A stretch of 64,000 bases of DNA, taken from NCBI RefSeq assembly GCF_030818575.1, contig NZ_JAUTAL010000001.1, positions 2,666,001 through 2,730,000 of the forward strand. The letters are read 5' to 3'. Origin of the DNA: Chryseobacterium camelliae. GTDB lineage: Bacteria > Bacteroidota > Bacteroidia > Flavobacteriales > Weeksellaceae. This document shows, one piece after another, positions 44,697 to 56,248 of this stretch (its first letter is position 1; each line of letters opens with the position of its first letter). Position numbers and translations under genes: made by a program. The notes under the pieces are model-generated. The model worked only from the letters and a program-made list of their open reading frames with translations. It did not search any database and was not told the DNA's origin.

Positions 44697-47600
44697 ATGA
44701 ACAGTTTAATTTTAGGAAAAATCTGTCCGGAATTTATTAAAGACGAAACCCTCCCTCATCTATTAAGCCCTGTATTTGAACGGTACAGGCATAAAACTGC
44801 TTTTATTTACAAGGATAAAAAGCTTACTTACGGCGAGCTTGACAGCTGGAGCAATGCTATTGCCCGGCAGCTCCATCAGGAAGGTGTGGTGCCCGGCGAC
44901 CGTGTTGGCGTCTGGTATCCCAGGAGCCTTGAACTCCCCGTTTGCATTCTGGGGATTTTGAAAGCAGGTGCCACTTACGTTCCTCTTGACCGGGAAATGC
45001 CGGAAGACCGCATCAAAAAAGTTTTTACGGACATTGATGTCAAGGCCTATTTTTCTGATACAGATGCCGACATCCATTGCCAACCGATACCCATTGCTCC
45101 ACAGCCACAGGAAGACGTTCCTCCTTTACCGGTGGATAGCGATCCGGATCGCTGGGCGTATGTCCTATTTACTTCAGGGAGTACCGGAAACCCAAAAGGG
45201 ATCCCCATTTCCCACCGTAATATCTGCCACCTCATCCGTTCCGAAGAGGATTTCATCGGGATCAAAGATACGGATGTGGTATACCAGGGATTTTCGGTTT
45301 CCTTTGACATGTGGTGCGAAGAAGTATGGATCAGTCTTTTTTCCGGAGCAACCATCTGGGTGGCCGATGCCACAACAGTAAAGGCCATTGATGAATTAAG
45401 CAAGGTGCTAACCGAAAATAAAATCACGGTTCTTCATGCTGTACCGAGTATCTTGGCCATCATTGATGAAGTGCCTTCCATCCGTCTTATCAATACCGGG
45501 GGTGAAGCCTGCACTAAGCAGGTACAGGAAAAATGGGCACAACCCTACCGGATATTCATCAACAGTTATGGACCTACGGAAACTACGGTTTCTTCCAATA
45601 TGGCGATTCTGAACCGTGACCAGGAACTGACTATCGGAGGCCCTTTACCGAATTACCATATCGCGATCGTTGATGAACAGCTTAATATTGTTCCCCGTGG
45701 AGAGCGCGGAGAAATGATCATTTCCGGCCCGGGCGTAAGCAAGGGATATTTTAACCTTCCTGAGCTTACCGAACAGAAATTCCTCCCCAATCCTTTTCCC
45801 GAAATGCCGGGTGATACGATTTATAAAACCGGGGACGCTGTTATCTTCCGTGAAGATGGATTCATCGATTTCCAGGGAAGGATCGATGATCAGATCAAAC
45901 TCCGCGGCTACAGGATCGAGCTGGGCGAAATAGAATCCAGGCTGAACCAGCTTCCCGGAGTTTCCTCTGCCGCCGTGGCCGTAAAGGAAGACGCCAACGG
46001 GCAGGGGCAGCTTGTAGGCTATACGGTAATGAATCATAATGCCGCATTTGATGAACACGAAATGCGGAAGGAAATTGCAAAATTCCTGGCCCCCTATATG
46101 GTGCCGATTGCCATCATCAGCATGAAAGAAATGCCGAGGATGCCGAGCGGAAAAATAGACCGCAAGAAACTTCCGCTTCCCGAAAGTTTTACCGTCCATG
46201 AAAAAAGTGAAGAGATTTCCATTGATCCCGGAGCTTCCCTGGAAGATAAACTGATCCAGACCCTGCAATGGGTATTTCCGGGTAAGCCGATCAGCCTGGG
46301 ACAGGATTTCTTTACAGATCTGGGCGGACATTCCCTGCTGGCAGCGACACTGGTATCCCATCTCAGGCAAAAAGCAGGCATACCTTACGCTTCTCTTAAA
46401 GATATTTATGAAAACCGGCCTCTTTCTGCCTTCGCAGAGTGCCTCAGCCACAAACAGCCCGCTGAAAATCAGCACCAGGAGCCTTTTACGAGGGTTTCCA
46501 CGCTACAATATTACCTATGCAATGCTGCGCAGACGGTTTGCCTGTTCGCGATATTTTCTTTGCTGAGCTTCCAGATATTTTTCCCTTACCTAAGTTATTA
46601 TTATTTTCAGCTGAATGACTATGGGACCGGTTTTGCACTGCTCAGCGCCATATTGCTGTACACGCTTATTCCGCCCGTATATTCTTTGGTGATCATCATT
46701 GTTAAATGGCTGGTCATAGGAAAAATTAAAGAAGGTGACTATCCGCTTTGGGGCTGGTATTATTTCAGGTGGTGGCTGTGGAAAACCGTTAAAAGGCTGA
46801 TGCCTTCGGAATTCATTGTTGAAACACCTTTATACCCTAAATACCTGAGATTGCTGGGCGTAAAAGTACATCCCAGCGCACAGCTGAGCTTGCTTCCGAT
46901 AGCGGCGGAAGACCTGGTAACGATTGATGCCAACGTCAACACCAGTTCCGGATGCAGTATAGACAATGCTTCTGTGGAAAACGGAATATTAAGGATCAGG
47001 AAAGTGCATATCAAAGCCCACGCATACCTTGGTTCCTCAGCCATCCTATGCGGAGATACGGTTATTGAAGAGTTTGGAGAGCTCCAGGACCTGAGCTGCC
47101 TTAATGAAGGGCAAAAAATCGGTTACGGTGAAATCTGGAACGGAAGCCCGGCTGAAAAGCTGAGAATAAAATCGGGTGAAGAGCTGGATATTCCAAAACT
47201 TTCCTCAGCAGGAAAAAGAAACAGGTTTGCTTTTTTATATGCATGCTCATTATTTTTCTTCCCGCTGCTCATCGTTTTACCGCTGGCCCCTACCCTGTAT
47301 ACATTGTACTATCTTGACGAACAGTCACCGGATTACAGCTTTTACTATCTCTGGCAGGCCCCGCTGCTGTCAGCCGTGTATATCCTGCTCTTCATTCTGA
47401 TCGTAAGCCTGGTGACCAGGGTACTTCAATATAAGATGGAGCCGGGGATTTATCCTGTATATAGTTTTACGTATTACAGAAAGTGGGTGAAAGACCAGAT
47501 TTTCAATCTCTCCCTAATTGTCATCCATCCTCTTTTCGCTTCGGTATACATCAGCAAATTCTACAGGATGATGGGAGCAAAAGTAGGCCGGAATTCAGAA

Positions 47601-48614
47601 ATTTCTACCGCCAGCGATGTTTCCCATAACCTGCTGGAAATCGGTGAAGGTTCATTCATTGCCGATGCAGTGATCCTTGGCGAACATGATGTGCGGAATG
47701 AGAAACTGATCCTGGAAAAAACAAAAATTGGCAACAACAGTTTTGTGGGCAATAGCGGACTGATTCCCCAAGGTTATGAGTTGGGAGACAACATGCTGAT
47801 CGGCGTGCTGAGCAAAGCTCCCACAGAAGAACAGCTTCAAAACTCCCAGGAAAAAGACTGGTTCGGCTCTCCTCCGATCGGACTGCCCTCCAGGCAGAAA
47901 TCGGATGTATTCCAGGACAACCTTACCTATAATCCGCCTGTACGATTGAAAATCGCAAGAGCTTTGGTAGAAGGCATCAGAATCATCCTGCCACAAACCG
48001 TGGTGATCATCTGCAGCGTACTGTTCGTGGCATATACCAGTACATATATGGAAGGAAGGATCCATCACCTGCTGCTGTTTTCTCCTTTTTATTATCTGGG
48101 AATCGTTGCACTTCCGTGTTTCTTCTTCACTGCTTTGCTGAAGTGGATTTTCGTAGGGAAATATAAAAAATCGGAAATGCCTATGTACAGTCTTAAAGTA
48201 TGGCTTAGCGAGGGAATTACCACCTTATACGAGGCGCTTCCCGTTCAGTTTTTCCTTGATTTCCTCCGCGGAACTTTATGGCTGCCGTTCTTTATGAGAT
48301 TCCTGGGTGTGAAGATCGGTAAAAGAGTATGGCTGAACACCACCGATATTACAGAATATGATATGGTTTCCATTGGCGACGAAGCCATGCTGAATGAAGA
48401 CTGCGGCCCGCAAACGCACCTTTTTGAAGACCGGATCATGAAAGTAGGTCCCGTTAAGATCGGAAAGCAGACCACCATCAATACAAGAACGATCATCCTG
48501 TATGATACTGAAATCGGTGACCATGTTACCGTGGATGCCTTATCCCTGGTGATGAAGGGAGAGGTATTGTCCGATAATACTTCCTGGTATGGAAGCCCGG
48601 TGCGGGGGAAGTGA
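44697..48614 (+). CDS. Single-module NRPS of the Pls/PosA type (A-PCP-terminal domain)
   Basis: A 1305-residue membrane synthetase. The adenylation domain (about 20-510) has F-T-S-G-S-T-G-N-P-K-G, N-S-Y-G-P-T-E-T, Y-K-T-G-D and G-R-I-D-D-Q-I-K-L-R-G-Y-R-I-E. The carrier domain has D-L-G-G-H-S with Ser546. The rest (about 597-1305) has no condensation motif; it alternates three pairs of membrane helices (near 600, 845 and 1090) with three hexapeptide-repeat segments, as in the terminal domain of epsilon-poly-L-lysine synthetase. The specificity residues read by eye are D204 M205 E208 H247 I265 T267 S290 V298 S299 plus the A10 Lys; the Glu at the third position hints at a basic amino acid. Confidence 0.85.
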   Translation: MNSLILGKICPEFIKDETLPHLLSPVFERYRHKTAFIYKDKKLTYGELDSWSNAIARQLHQEGVVPGDRVGVWYPRSLELPVCILGILKAGATYVPLDREMPEDRIKKVFTDIDVKAYFSDTDADIHCQPIPIAPQPQEDVPPLPVDSDPDRWAYVLFTSGSTGNPKGIPISHRNICHLIRSEEDFIGIKDTDVVYQGFSVSFDMWCEEVWISLFSGATIWVADATTVKAIDELSKVLTENKITVLHAVPSILAIIDEVPSIRLINTGGEACTKQVQEKWAQPYRIFINSYGPTETTVSSNMAILNRDQELTIGGPLPNYHIAIVDEQLNIVPRGERGEMIISGPGVSKGYFNLPELTEQKFLPNPFPEMPGDTIYKTGDAVIFREDGFIDFQGRIDDQIKLRGYRIELGEIESRLNQLPGVSSAAVAVKEDANGQGQLVGYTVMNHNAAFDEHEMRKEIAKFLAPYMVPIAIISMKEMPRMPSGKIDRKKLPLPESFTVHEKSEEISIDPGASLEDKLIQTLQWVFPGKPISLGQDFFTDLGGHSLLAATLVSHLRQKAGIPYASLKDIYENRPLSAFAECLSHKQPAENQHQEPFTRVSTLQYYLCNAAQTVCLFAIFSLLSFQIFFPYLSYYYFQLNDYGTGFALLSAILLYTLIPPVYSLVIIIVKWLVIGKIKEGDYPLWGWYYFRWWLWKTVKRLMPSEFIVETPLYPKYLRLLGVKVHPSAQLSLLPIAAEDLVTIDANVNTSSGCSIDNASVENGILRIRKVHIKAHAYLGSSAILCGDTVIEEFGELQDLSCLNEGQKIGYGEIWNGSPAEKLRIKSGEELDIPKLSSAGKRNRFAFLYACSLFFFPLLIVLPLAPTLYTLYYLDEQSPDYSFYYLWQAPLLSAVYILLFILIVSLVTRVLQYKMEPGIYPVYSFTYYRKWVKDQIFNLSLIVIHPLFASVYISKFYRMMGAKVGRNSEISTASDVSHNLLEIGEGSFIADAVILGEHDVRNEKLILEKTKIGNNSFVGNSGLIPQGYELGDNMLIGVLSKAPTEEQLQNSQEKDWFGSPPIGLPSRQKSDVFQDNLTYNPPVRLKIARALVEGIRIILPQTVVIICSVLFVAYTSTYMEGRIHHLLLFSPFYYLGIVALPCFFFTALLKWIFVGKYKKSEMPMYSLKVWLSEGITTLYEALPVQFFLDFLRGTLWLPFFMRFLGVKIGKRVWLNTTDITEYDMVSIGDEAMLNEDCGPQTHLFEDRIMKVGPVKIGKQTTINTRTIILYDTEIGDHVTVDALSLVMKGEVLSDNTSWYGSPVRGK

Positions 48615-48660
48615 GGTATGGGCAGTGAGTAATGGATGATGATTGATGATTGATTTTATT
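48615..48660 (+). repeat. Short tandem repeat after the NRPS stop
   Basis: G-rich sequence followed by GATGATTGATGATTGATT, two to three copies of GATGATT, directly after the stop. It resembles in position, less in sequence, the GA tracts at 35462 and 43795. Confidence 0.4.
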
Positions 48661-48743
48661 CTTATTTATCGATTAAATAATGGAGTTAACTGAGTGCGGG
48701 TTAGTTTAAAATGTCAATTGGTGAACTATTTAAAATTTAAATA

Positions 48744-49226
48744 ATGGAGTACACGATCCGGAAAATACTTATTAATGAAAACCTCCAGGTTGTAGATGAA
48801 CTGGTAGGCGAACTGCATCTTTCTGAAAAGGAAATGAATCCCAATACAGCTGACTGGCCGTTGATCCGGAAGAATTATCTCCGGTTTATGGCTGAATGTG
48901 AGGAAGAAAATAACGGAACATTCATGATTGCCGAAACTGAAGGCAAAGCTATCGGATTTATATTCGGATATATGGAGGAAAAGGATGACAGCAATTTCGA
49001 ACTGGGCGATCAGGATGACCTTTATGTTTCGGATGGTTATGTAAAACCGGAATATCGTAAACAGGGAATTTACTCTGCGCTGAACGCAGCCTTTGAAGAA
49101 GCTTATAAAGAATATTCTATCAGAAGGATTTACCGTTTCACCTCATGCAGCAACCATATCATGCAGAGCTGGCTCTCGAAACAGGGTTACAGTCCGGTAA
49201 GGTTGCTGTATGAAAAGTGGCTCTGA
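48744..49226 (+). CDS. GNAT family N-acetyltransferase
   Basis: A 160-residue GCN5-type acyltransferase. The acetyl-CoA site is in V-K-P-E-Y-R-K-Q-G-I-Y-S-A-L (about 97-110), after a strand pair L-Y-V-S-D-G-Y; the C-terminal Y-S-P-V-R-L-L-Y-E-K-W is usual for the fold. The substrate is unknown. It lies 129 bases after the NRPS gene on the same strand, so it could modify the NRPS product, but this is context only. Confidence 0.85.
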   Translation: MEYTIRKILINENLQVVDELVGELHLSEKEMNPNTADWPLIRKNYLRFMAECEEENNGTFMIAETEGKAIGFIFGYMEEKDDSNFELGDQDDLYVSDGYVKPEYRKQGIYSALNAAFEEAYKEYSIRRIYRFTSCSNHIMQSWLSKQGYSPVRLLYEKWL

Positions 49227-49229
49227 ATC

Positions 49230-49871
49230 TCAGAAGGATATTTCCTCGAGATGTAGTGTACTGATGGCTTCAGGTGTAGCCAGATGAGTTACTATGCTTG
49301 CAGATAAAAATAAGGGTGTGGTAACATATGAATGATTTCCTGCCATAACAATATCCTTGTGTGCATCTATGGAATTCATTTCATACGATATCCCAACACC
49401 TAAAGCTTTCAGAATTGCTTCTTTCCGGGTCCAGATCTTATAAAAAGATGTTGCCTGATCTGTATTGCTTGCGATAAGATCTTTTTCATGAGGATGGAGA
49501 AAATCATGGTAAAGCTCAGGGTCTACAGGTCTCGCGAGTTCTGAATCCACTCCGCATGCTTTTCCTGAGGTTATGCATACAATACTTAGCGCATCATGAT
49601 GGGAAGTACTGAAACAGATGTCTAATCCTTGCATATAAGGTTTTGATAAGGCATCTTTCCGGTAACGGTCCCATGAAAAACCCTGGTGAGGAAAATGTTT
49701 CCTTACCAGGGTTTCTAATAATAATTTTGAGATTATCCTGCCTTTCCTGTCAGCAGGATTTCTATATCTGTTCACCGGCTCCGTAATAGGAGCAGGAAGT
49801 TGGGCGAAAAGCGCTTCCAGCCGTTCTTCATCATTTCGATCAGGAAAACTGTATGCGACCCAAATTTCCAT
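49230..49871 (-). CDS. 4'-Phosphopantetheinyl transferase (Sfp type)
   Basis: A 213-residue enzyme that moves phosphopantetheine from CoA to the Ser of carrier domains. Motifs: F-S-T-S-H-H-D near residue 96, A-C-G-V-D-S-E-L near 114, and F-Y-K-I-W-T-R-K-E-A-I-L-K-A-L-G with the W-x-x-K-E-A core. The start is the ATG at 49871; the TTG at 49907 would run into der. It follows der by 10 bases and ends 3 bases from the GNAT gene, and probably activates the NRPS encoded nearby. Confidence 0.88.
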   Translation of the reverse strand: MEIWVAYSFPDRNDEERLEALFAQLPAPITEPVNRYRNPADRKGRIISKLLLETLVRKHFPHQGFSWDRYRKDALSKPYMQGLDICFSTSHHDALSIVCITSGKACGVDSELARPVDPELYHDFLHPHEKDLIASNTDQATSFYKIWTRKEAILKALGVGISYEMNSIDAHKDIVMAGNHSYVTTPLFLSASIVTHLATPEAISTLHLEEISF

Positions 49872-49881
49872 AACCGGCTTT

Positions 49882-51192
49882 TTACTTTTGCCTGAAATAC
49901 ACTTCAATCGGAACTCCGGTAAACCCGAATTCTTTTCTCAGCTGGTTTTCTGTAAACCTTTTATAAGGCTCTTTCACATACTGCGGAAGGTTGCAGAAAA
50001 ACACAAACTGCGGAGAAGGCGTAGGCAGCTGTACACAATATTTGATCTTGATGTATTTCCCTTTGTTGGCCGGCGGCGGTGTCCCTTCAAAAATAGGAAG
50101 CATCACTTCGTTTAATTTTGAAGTTTTAATTTTCTTCTTGCGGTCTTCATAAACCGTCATTGCAGTTTCCACCACTTTCAGGATTCTCTGTTTCGTTAAC
50201 GCTGAAACAAAAAGGATCGGAATATCGCTGAACTGGCCGATCTTATCTCTGATGGATTTTTCGAAATCCCTTACGGTATTGGTATGCTTATCTTCAATAA
50301 GGTCCCATTTATTCACCACAATCACGATTCCTTTCCTGTTTTTCTGAGCGAGCCCGAAAATATTCATATCCTGGGATTCCCAGCCCAGAGTGGCATCCAC
50401 CATGATGATCACCACATCAGAAAACTCAATGGAACGGATGGAACGCATCACGGAATAAAACTCCAGGTCTTCAGAAACCTTTGATTTTCGTCTCATCCCT
50501 GCCGTATCCACCAGTACAAATTCATGTCCGAATTTGTTATATAAGGTCTGAATACTGTCCCGAGTAGTTCCTGCAACATCGGTTACAATATTCCGGTCTG
50601 TATCCAGCAAAGCATTGGTAAGCGTGGATTTTCCCACATTCGGCCGGCCGGCAATGGTGATTTTAGGCAGTCCTTCAAACGGATCCTTATATTCTGTAGT
50701 TGGGAAATCATTAACGATATCATCCAGCAAATCCCCTGTTCCTGAACCTGTTGCAGAAGACAGCGTATAATATTTTTCGATACCCAGCTGGTAAAATTCT
50801 GTTGCGGCCAATTCTTCTTTCGCCGAATCTACTTTGTTCACGACAATATACACCGGCTTATTCGATCTTCTGAGCATCTCATAGATTTCATAATCGGTAT
50901 CAGTAAGGCCTTCTTCCACATTCAGCATGAAAATGATTGAAGTAGCCTCATCTACAGCAAGCTGAACCTGCTTTGATATTTCTCCCTGGAAAACATCATC
51001 GTTATTCACGTCATACCCTCCGGTATCAATCACCGTGAAATCTACGCCGTTCCAGTCAGACTTTCCGTAATGACGGTCACGGGTTACCCCGGCAGTAGCA
51101 TCTACGATGGCCTCCCTTCTTTCCAGTAAACGATTAAAAAGTGTTGATTTTCCTACGTTGGGACGCCCAACGATTGCGACAATATTCGACAT
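49882..51192 (-). CDS. der: Ribosome-associated GTPase Der (EngA)
   Basis: A 436-residue double-GTPase needed for 50S ribosome assembly. Two G domains each have a P loop G-R-P-N-V-G-K-S (about 9-16 and 181-188), D-T-A/G-G switch motifs and N-K-x-D recognition motifs; the C-terminal KH-like domain includes P-P-P-A-N-K-G-K. The promoter element TATCTTTG (51276-51283) gives a leader of about 80 bases containing two hairpins. Confidence 0.95.
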   Translation of the reverse strand: MSNIVAIVGRPNVGKSTLFNRLLERREAIVDATAGVTRDRHYGKSDWNGVDFTVIDTGGYDVNNDDVFQGEISKQVQLAVDEATSIIFMLNVEEGLTDTDYEIYEMLRRSNKPVYIVVNKVDSAKEELAATEFYQLGIEKYYTLSSATGSGTGDLLDDIVNDFPTTEYKDPFEGLPKITIAGRPNVGKSTLTNALLDTDRNIVTDVAGTTRDSIQTLYNKFGHEFVLVDTAGMRRKSKVSEDLEFYSVMRSIRSIEFSDVVIIMVDATLGWESQDMNIFGLAQKNRKGIVIVVNKWDLIEDKHTNTVRDFEKSIRDKIGQFSDIPILFVSALTKQRILKVVETAMTVYEDRKKKIKTSKLNEVMLPIFEGTPPPANKGKYIKIKYCVQLPTPSPQFVFFCNLPQYVKEPYKRFTENQLRKEFGFTGVPIEVYFRQK

Positions 51193-51202
51193 AAAAAATG
51201 TT

Positions 51203-51265
51203 TAATAATCCTTCGACAAAGCTCAGGATAAGATTATTAATGGGTTTCTCCAACTTTTGGAGCCC
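51203..51265 (-). promoter_or_regulatory. Structured leader of der
   Basis: Two potential stems lie between the predicted start (51272) and the der ATG: GGGCTCCAA...TTGGAGAAACCC at 51242-51265, and AATAATC/GATTATT near 51205-51239 enclosing CTTCGACAAAGCTCAGG. They could affect der expression or be a repeat relic. Confidence 0.4.
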
Positions 51266-51275
51266 AATTTTTTTG

Positions 51276-51283
51276 CAAAGATA
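51276..51283 (-). promoter_or_regulatory. der promoter -7 element
   Basis: TATCTTTG on the minus strand matches TAnnTTTG. Confidence 0.55.
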
Positions 51284-51404
51284 GTTTTTTTATTTCACTT
51301 GATTACTGTGGCAATAGAAAGCTTCAGGTCTAAACGCTTTACATTTTAATCCGTTGATCTTTAGATTATTTAAAAATAATGTATTGCAGATGAAGTACCA
51401 ATGA

Positions 51405-52655
51405 TTAATACCTGGATATAAGTACCCAGGCAGCCCCGGTGCTTTGCACAACGACTCCTCTTCCTGAATCACTGGCAGTCAGTCCGTAGTTGGAAAAATT
51501 TCCGCCATTAATCCTGAATGTTCCGCTTACAGTAACATTTCCGGTTGTATCATTGATCAGGTTGTACACTTTACCTAAATTAGAGCTATTTGCAGCGGGA
51601 AGCATTATGTTTCCCGTTACAAGAATAGTAAAATCATCGGCAGCAACAGTTCCGGAAGCCAGAGTCCTTATTTTTTGAGTAATCGATGAAACACTTTTCC
51701 AGGCCAGGTTGGCACTTCCTGACCCACCGTTAGTCACTAACACCTGATCTGCAGAACCGTTTGTTCTCGGAAAAGTATAAGCTCCCTGAGCATTGCCTGC
51801 AGAATTTGAAAAGTTAAAAGTAACGCCATTAGTTTTATCGATGGTCATACTGGCAGATTCACCATTTGTCCTGCTGTGACTTAAATATAAATTGCTTTCA
51901 TTAGCATCATTATGCCCCCAAATTGATGATGATATACTTTGATTCTGATTATTGGCAACCAATGCGAAATTGCTTCCTGTAGAACTGGAAAAAACACCTG
52001 CAGTTACTGCTCCGGAACCGCTAGATGATTGCAAAGCACTTGTTCCGGAATATACCAAAACAGAGCTGCTTTCTGTAGCAGAGTTCAAATCTGCATTATT
52101 GGAGTAATACATCATATTAACAGGAATTCCAACATCTGAAGAGTTGGTCTCAAGACCATAATAATTTGTTCCGTCTGAATATTTTGCCCTGAAATCACCG
52201 GCAACATCCAACTGTTTTGTACTGACTGCTGATGAAGAATTTGTGCCAACCGCTACTTTCCCCTGTTGATAGATGTTCTCCGTATTCTGAGTGGAAACCG
52301 CATTGGATCCCTGAACTTTCCAGGGCTCCGACAAATTTCCGGACGAGATTTTTATCCATTTACTTAAATCTCCGTTAAAATAATAATATCCTACAGAAGT
52401 TACATCAATAGTCTGACCGGCAGGAGCAGAATCGGCAGTTGTTACATACACCAAAGCCCCAGTCTGAAGATCTGTATAAGTTTTGGATCTTAATTGATTT
52501 CCGGTAATTCTCGGAGCAATAATTCCGTCAAACTTGTTTGTGTCAGATGGATTTCCTAATACTTCTAATGTTGCCTTTGGATTTTGGGTGTTTATTCCTA
52601 CTTGTGCAAATGTAAAAGATCCTAACACTAAAAAAGGTAATAGTTTTTTTGTCAT
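51405..52655 (-). CDS. Secreted protein with V-G-I-N-T-x-N-P motif
   Basis: A 416-residue secreted protein. The signal peptide (MTKKLLPFLVLGSFTFAQ) is followed by V-G-I-N-T-Q-N-P-K-A-T-L-E-V, a start very common in Chryseobacterium surface proteins. The body is rich in Ser, Asn, Thr and Gly with fibre-like beta repeats, and the end forms a small beta domain. No enzyme motif is visible. I chose the ATG at 52655 over the upstream GTG: the promoter TTG-N20-TAGTTTTG (52673-52703) predicts a start at 52669. Confidence 0.75.
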   Translation of the reverse strand: MTKKLLPFLVLGSFTFAQVGINTQNPKATLEVLGNPSDTNKFDGIIAPRITGNQLRSKTYTDLQTGALVYVTTADSAPAGQTIDVTSVGYYYFNGDLSKWIKISSGNLSEPWKVQGSNAVSTQNTENIYQQGKVAVGTNSSSAVSTKQLDVAGDFRAKYSDGTNYYGLETNSSDVGIPVNMMYYSNNADLNSATESSSVLVYSGTSALQSSSGSGAVTAGVFSSSTGSNFALVANNQNQSISSSIWGHNDANESNLYLSHSRTNGESASMTIDKTNGVTFNFSNSAGNAQGAYTFPRTNGSADQVLVTNGGSGSANLAWKSVSSITQKIRTLASGTVAADDFTILVTGNIMLPAANSSNLGKVYNLINDTTGNVTVSGTFRINGGNFSNYGLTASDSGRGVVVQSTGAAWVLISRY

Positions 52656-52672
52656 AAAATTGTTTTTATGCA

Positions 52673-52703
52673 CAAAACTATTTCATATTTAAATAGATTC
52701 CAA
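52673..52703 (-). promoter_or_regulatory. Promoter of the secreted-protein gene
   Basis: Minus strand: TTG (52701-52703), 20 bases, TAGTTTTG (52673-52680). Both boxes fit the consensus. Confidence 0.75.
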
Positions 52704-52737
52704 TTTTTAACTGTTAAAATTAAAAATACCATAAAAA

Positions 52738-52762
52738 AAAGACAGTTGTTTAAACTGCCTTT
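52738..52762 (-). terminator. Terminator downstream of katG
   Basis: AAAGaCAGTT and AACTGcCTTT form a stem with one mismatch; T-rich sequence follows on the minus strand. Confidence 0.6.
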
Positions 52763-52797
52763 CATTGATTATGTTAAATAATTAAAATTTTATCAAA

Positions 52798-55090
<2,293 letters not shown>

Positions 55091-55102
55091 TTATATTGTT
55101 CA

Positions 55103-55120
55103 GATATCATTATTGATGTC
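55103..55120. promoter_or_regulatory. Imperfect palindrome at the katG transcription start
   Basis: GATATCATTATTGATGTC, with two mismatched pairs in 9-base arms, spans the predicted katG start. It is a possible operator for a peroxide-sensing regulator; the identity of the regulator is not visible. Confidence 0.35.
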
Positions 55121-55121
55121 G

Positions 55122-55152
55122 CAAACATACATCAGTTTAATCATAAATACAA
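55122..55152 (-). promoter_or_regulatory. katG promoter
   Basis: Minus strand: TTG (55150-55152), 20-base spacer, TATGTTTG (55122-55129). Leader of about 40 bases. Confidence 0.7.
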
Positions 55153-55311
55153 TCTATTAATTTTAATATCAACAATAGCCAAAAACTATAATTAAACTCC
55201 TTCATTCTGTCGGTATAAGGATTGTATAGTGACCTAAAAGTATAAATTCAATTCAATATTTTTCCGTACAAATAAATTTAAGTATTTTTATATCATGTCA
55301 AAACATTAAGT

Positions 55312-55779
55312 ATGAAAAAAATATTAACTATTATTTTGGTTGCCTTTATCATGATGCAGTTTTTCCCGATTGATAAAACAAATCCGCCGATCAATAAGGG
55401 AATGGATTTTATCAACATCAAAAAAACACCGGCTGAAACGGCAAAAATGATCAAAACAACATGTTATGACTGTCATTCCAATGAAACACGTTACCCTTGG
55501 TATGCAAATATAGCTCCTGCTTCATGGTTCCTTAAAAACCATATTGATGAAGGCCGTAAAGAACTTAATTTTTCAACCTTTTCATCATATCCGGCTAAGG
55601 TGCAGGCACACAAATTGCAGGAATGCATAGAGGTGGTAACCAACAAAGAGATGCCTTTGGAAAGTTATATCGTTGGTCATCAGGAAGCCAAACTCACGGA
55701 TGAGCAGCGCAACAGACTTGCGGCATACTTCAGAAAAATGAAGGATGATACCGAAAGGAAAATAATGCTTTTAAAATAA
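55312..55779 (+). CDS. Heme-binding domain protein
   Basis: A 155-residue exported or membrane-anchored protein: one N-terminal hydrophobic segment (about 3-18), then C-Y-D-C-H-S-N-E-T-R-Y-P-W-Y (about 52-65), where C-x-x-C-H is the covalent heme c site, then a helical domain with W-F-L-K-N-H and M-P-L-E-S-Y. This fits the small Bacteroidetes heme-binding (haem_bd) family in the periplasm, probably an electron carrier. Its stop overlaps the ATG of the next gene (TAATG). Confidence 0.88.
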   Translation: MKKILTIILVAFIMMQFFPIDKTNPPINKGMDFINIKKTPAETAKMIKTTCYDCHSNETRYPWYANIAPASWFLKNHIDEGRKELNFSTFSSYPAKVQAHKLQECIEVVTNKEMPLESYIVGHQEAKLTDEQRNRLAAYFRKMKDDTERKIMLLK

Positions 55780-56198
55780 TGGCCATGCAGGAGGAATTCA
55801 CCAATACATATATTGTCTTTTTCGACGGCGAATGCGGAGTATGCAATTTCTGGGTGCAATGGATCCTGGAAAGGGATACTAAAGATCAATTTATGTTTGC
55901 TTCCCTGCAATCTGATTTCGGGCAGAAATTCTTATCTGAAAGAGGTCTTGACACCCAGGTTTTCAATACGATGTATCTTTGGAAACCGAATTCATATTAT
56001 CTGATCAAGTCTTCTGCTGTCCTGGAGATTGCCCGATTGTTGGGTGGGATTTATCAGCTTTCAGCCATCGGAAAAATTATTCCTCAGTTTTTAAGAGACA
56101 AACTGTATGATGTGGTTTCTAAAAACCGGATGAAACTGGCCAACCAGAAGTGCTACCTTCCTACTCCTCATCAGAGGAAAAAATTTATCGAAGTTTAA
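55779..56198 (+). CDS. DCC family thiol-disulfide oxidoreductase
   Basis: A 139-residue DUF393/DCC1-like protein with a thioredoxin-like core. The defining D-G-E-C-G-V-C-N-F-W (about 16-25, C-x-x-C active site) is present, then L-Q-S-D-F-G and S-S-A-V-L-E-I-A-R. Redox partner unknown. Starts at 55779 and 55785 are both ATG. It is translationally coupled to the heme-binding protein, which suggests a common redox role. Confidence 0.85.
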   Translation: MAMQEEFTNTYIVFFDGECGVCNFWVQWILERDTKDQFMFASLQSDFGQKFLSERGLDTQVFNTMYLWKPNSYYLIKSSAVLEIARLLGGIYQLSAIGKIIPQFLRDKLYDVVSKNRMKLANQKCYLPTPHQRKKFIEV

Positions 56199-56217
56199 AT
56201 AAAATTAACATCAAAAT

Positions 56218-56245
56218 AAAGGCTGCTTCCTAAAAAGCAGCCTTT
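56218..56245. terminator. Bidirectional terminator (AGGCTGCTT family)
   Basis: AAAGGCTGCTT and AAGCAGCCTTT (with overlapping A) form an 11-bp stem between convergent genes. Same core as at 1375 and 59851. Confidence 0.85.
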
Positions 56246-56248
56246 GGT

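Noticed and set aside
45645..46475. 276-codon antisense ORF inside the NRPS gene
   Set aside because: It lies wholly opposite a well-supported domain, has no promoter and no recognisable family; a codon-bias shadow.
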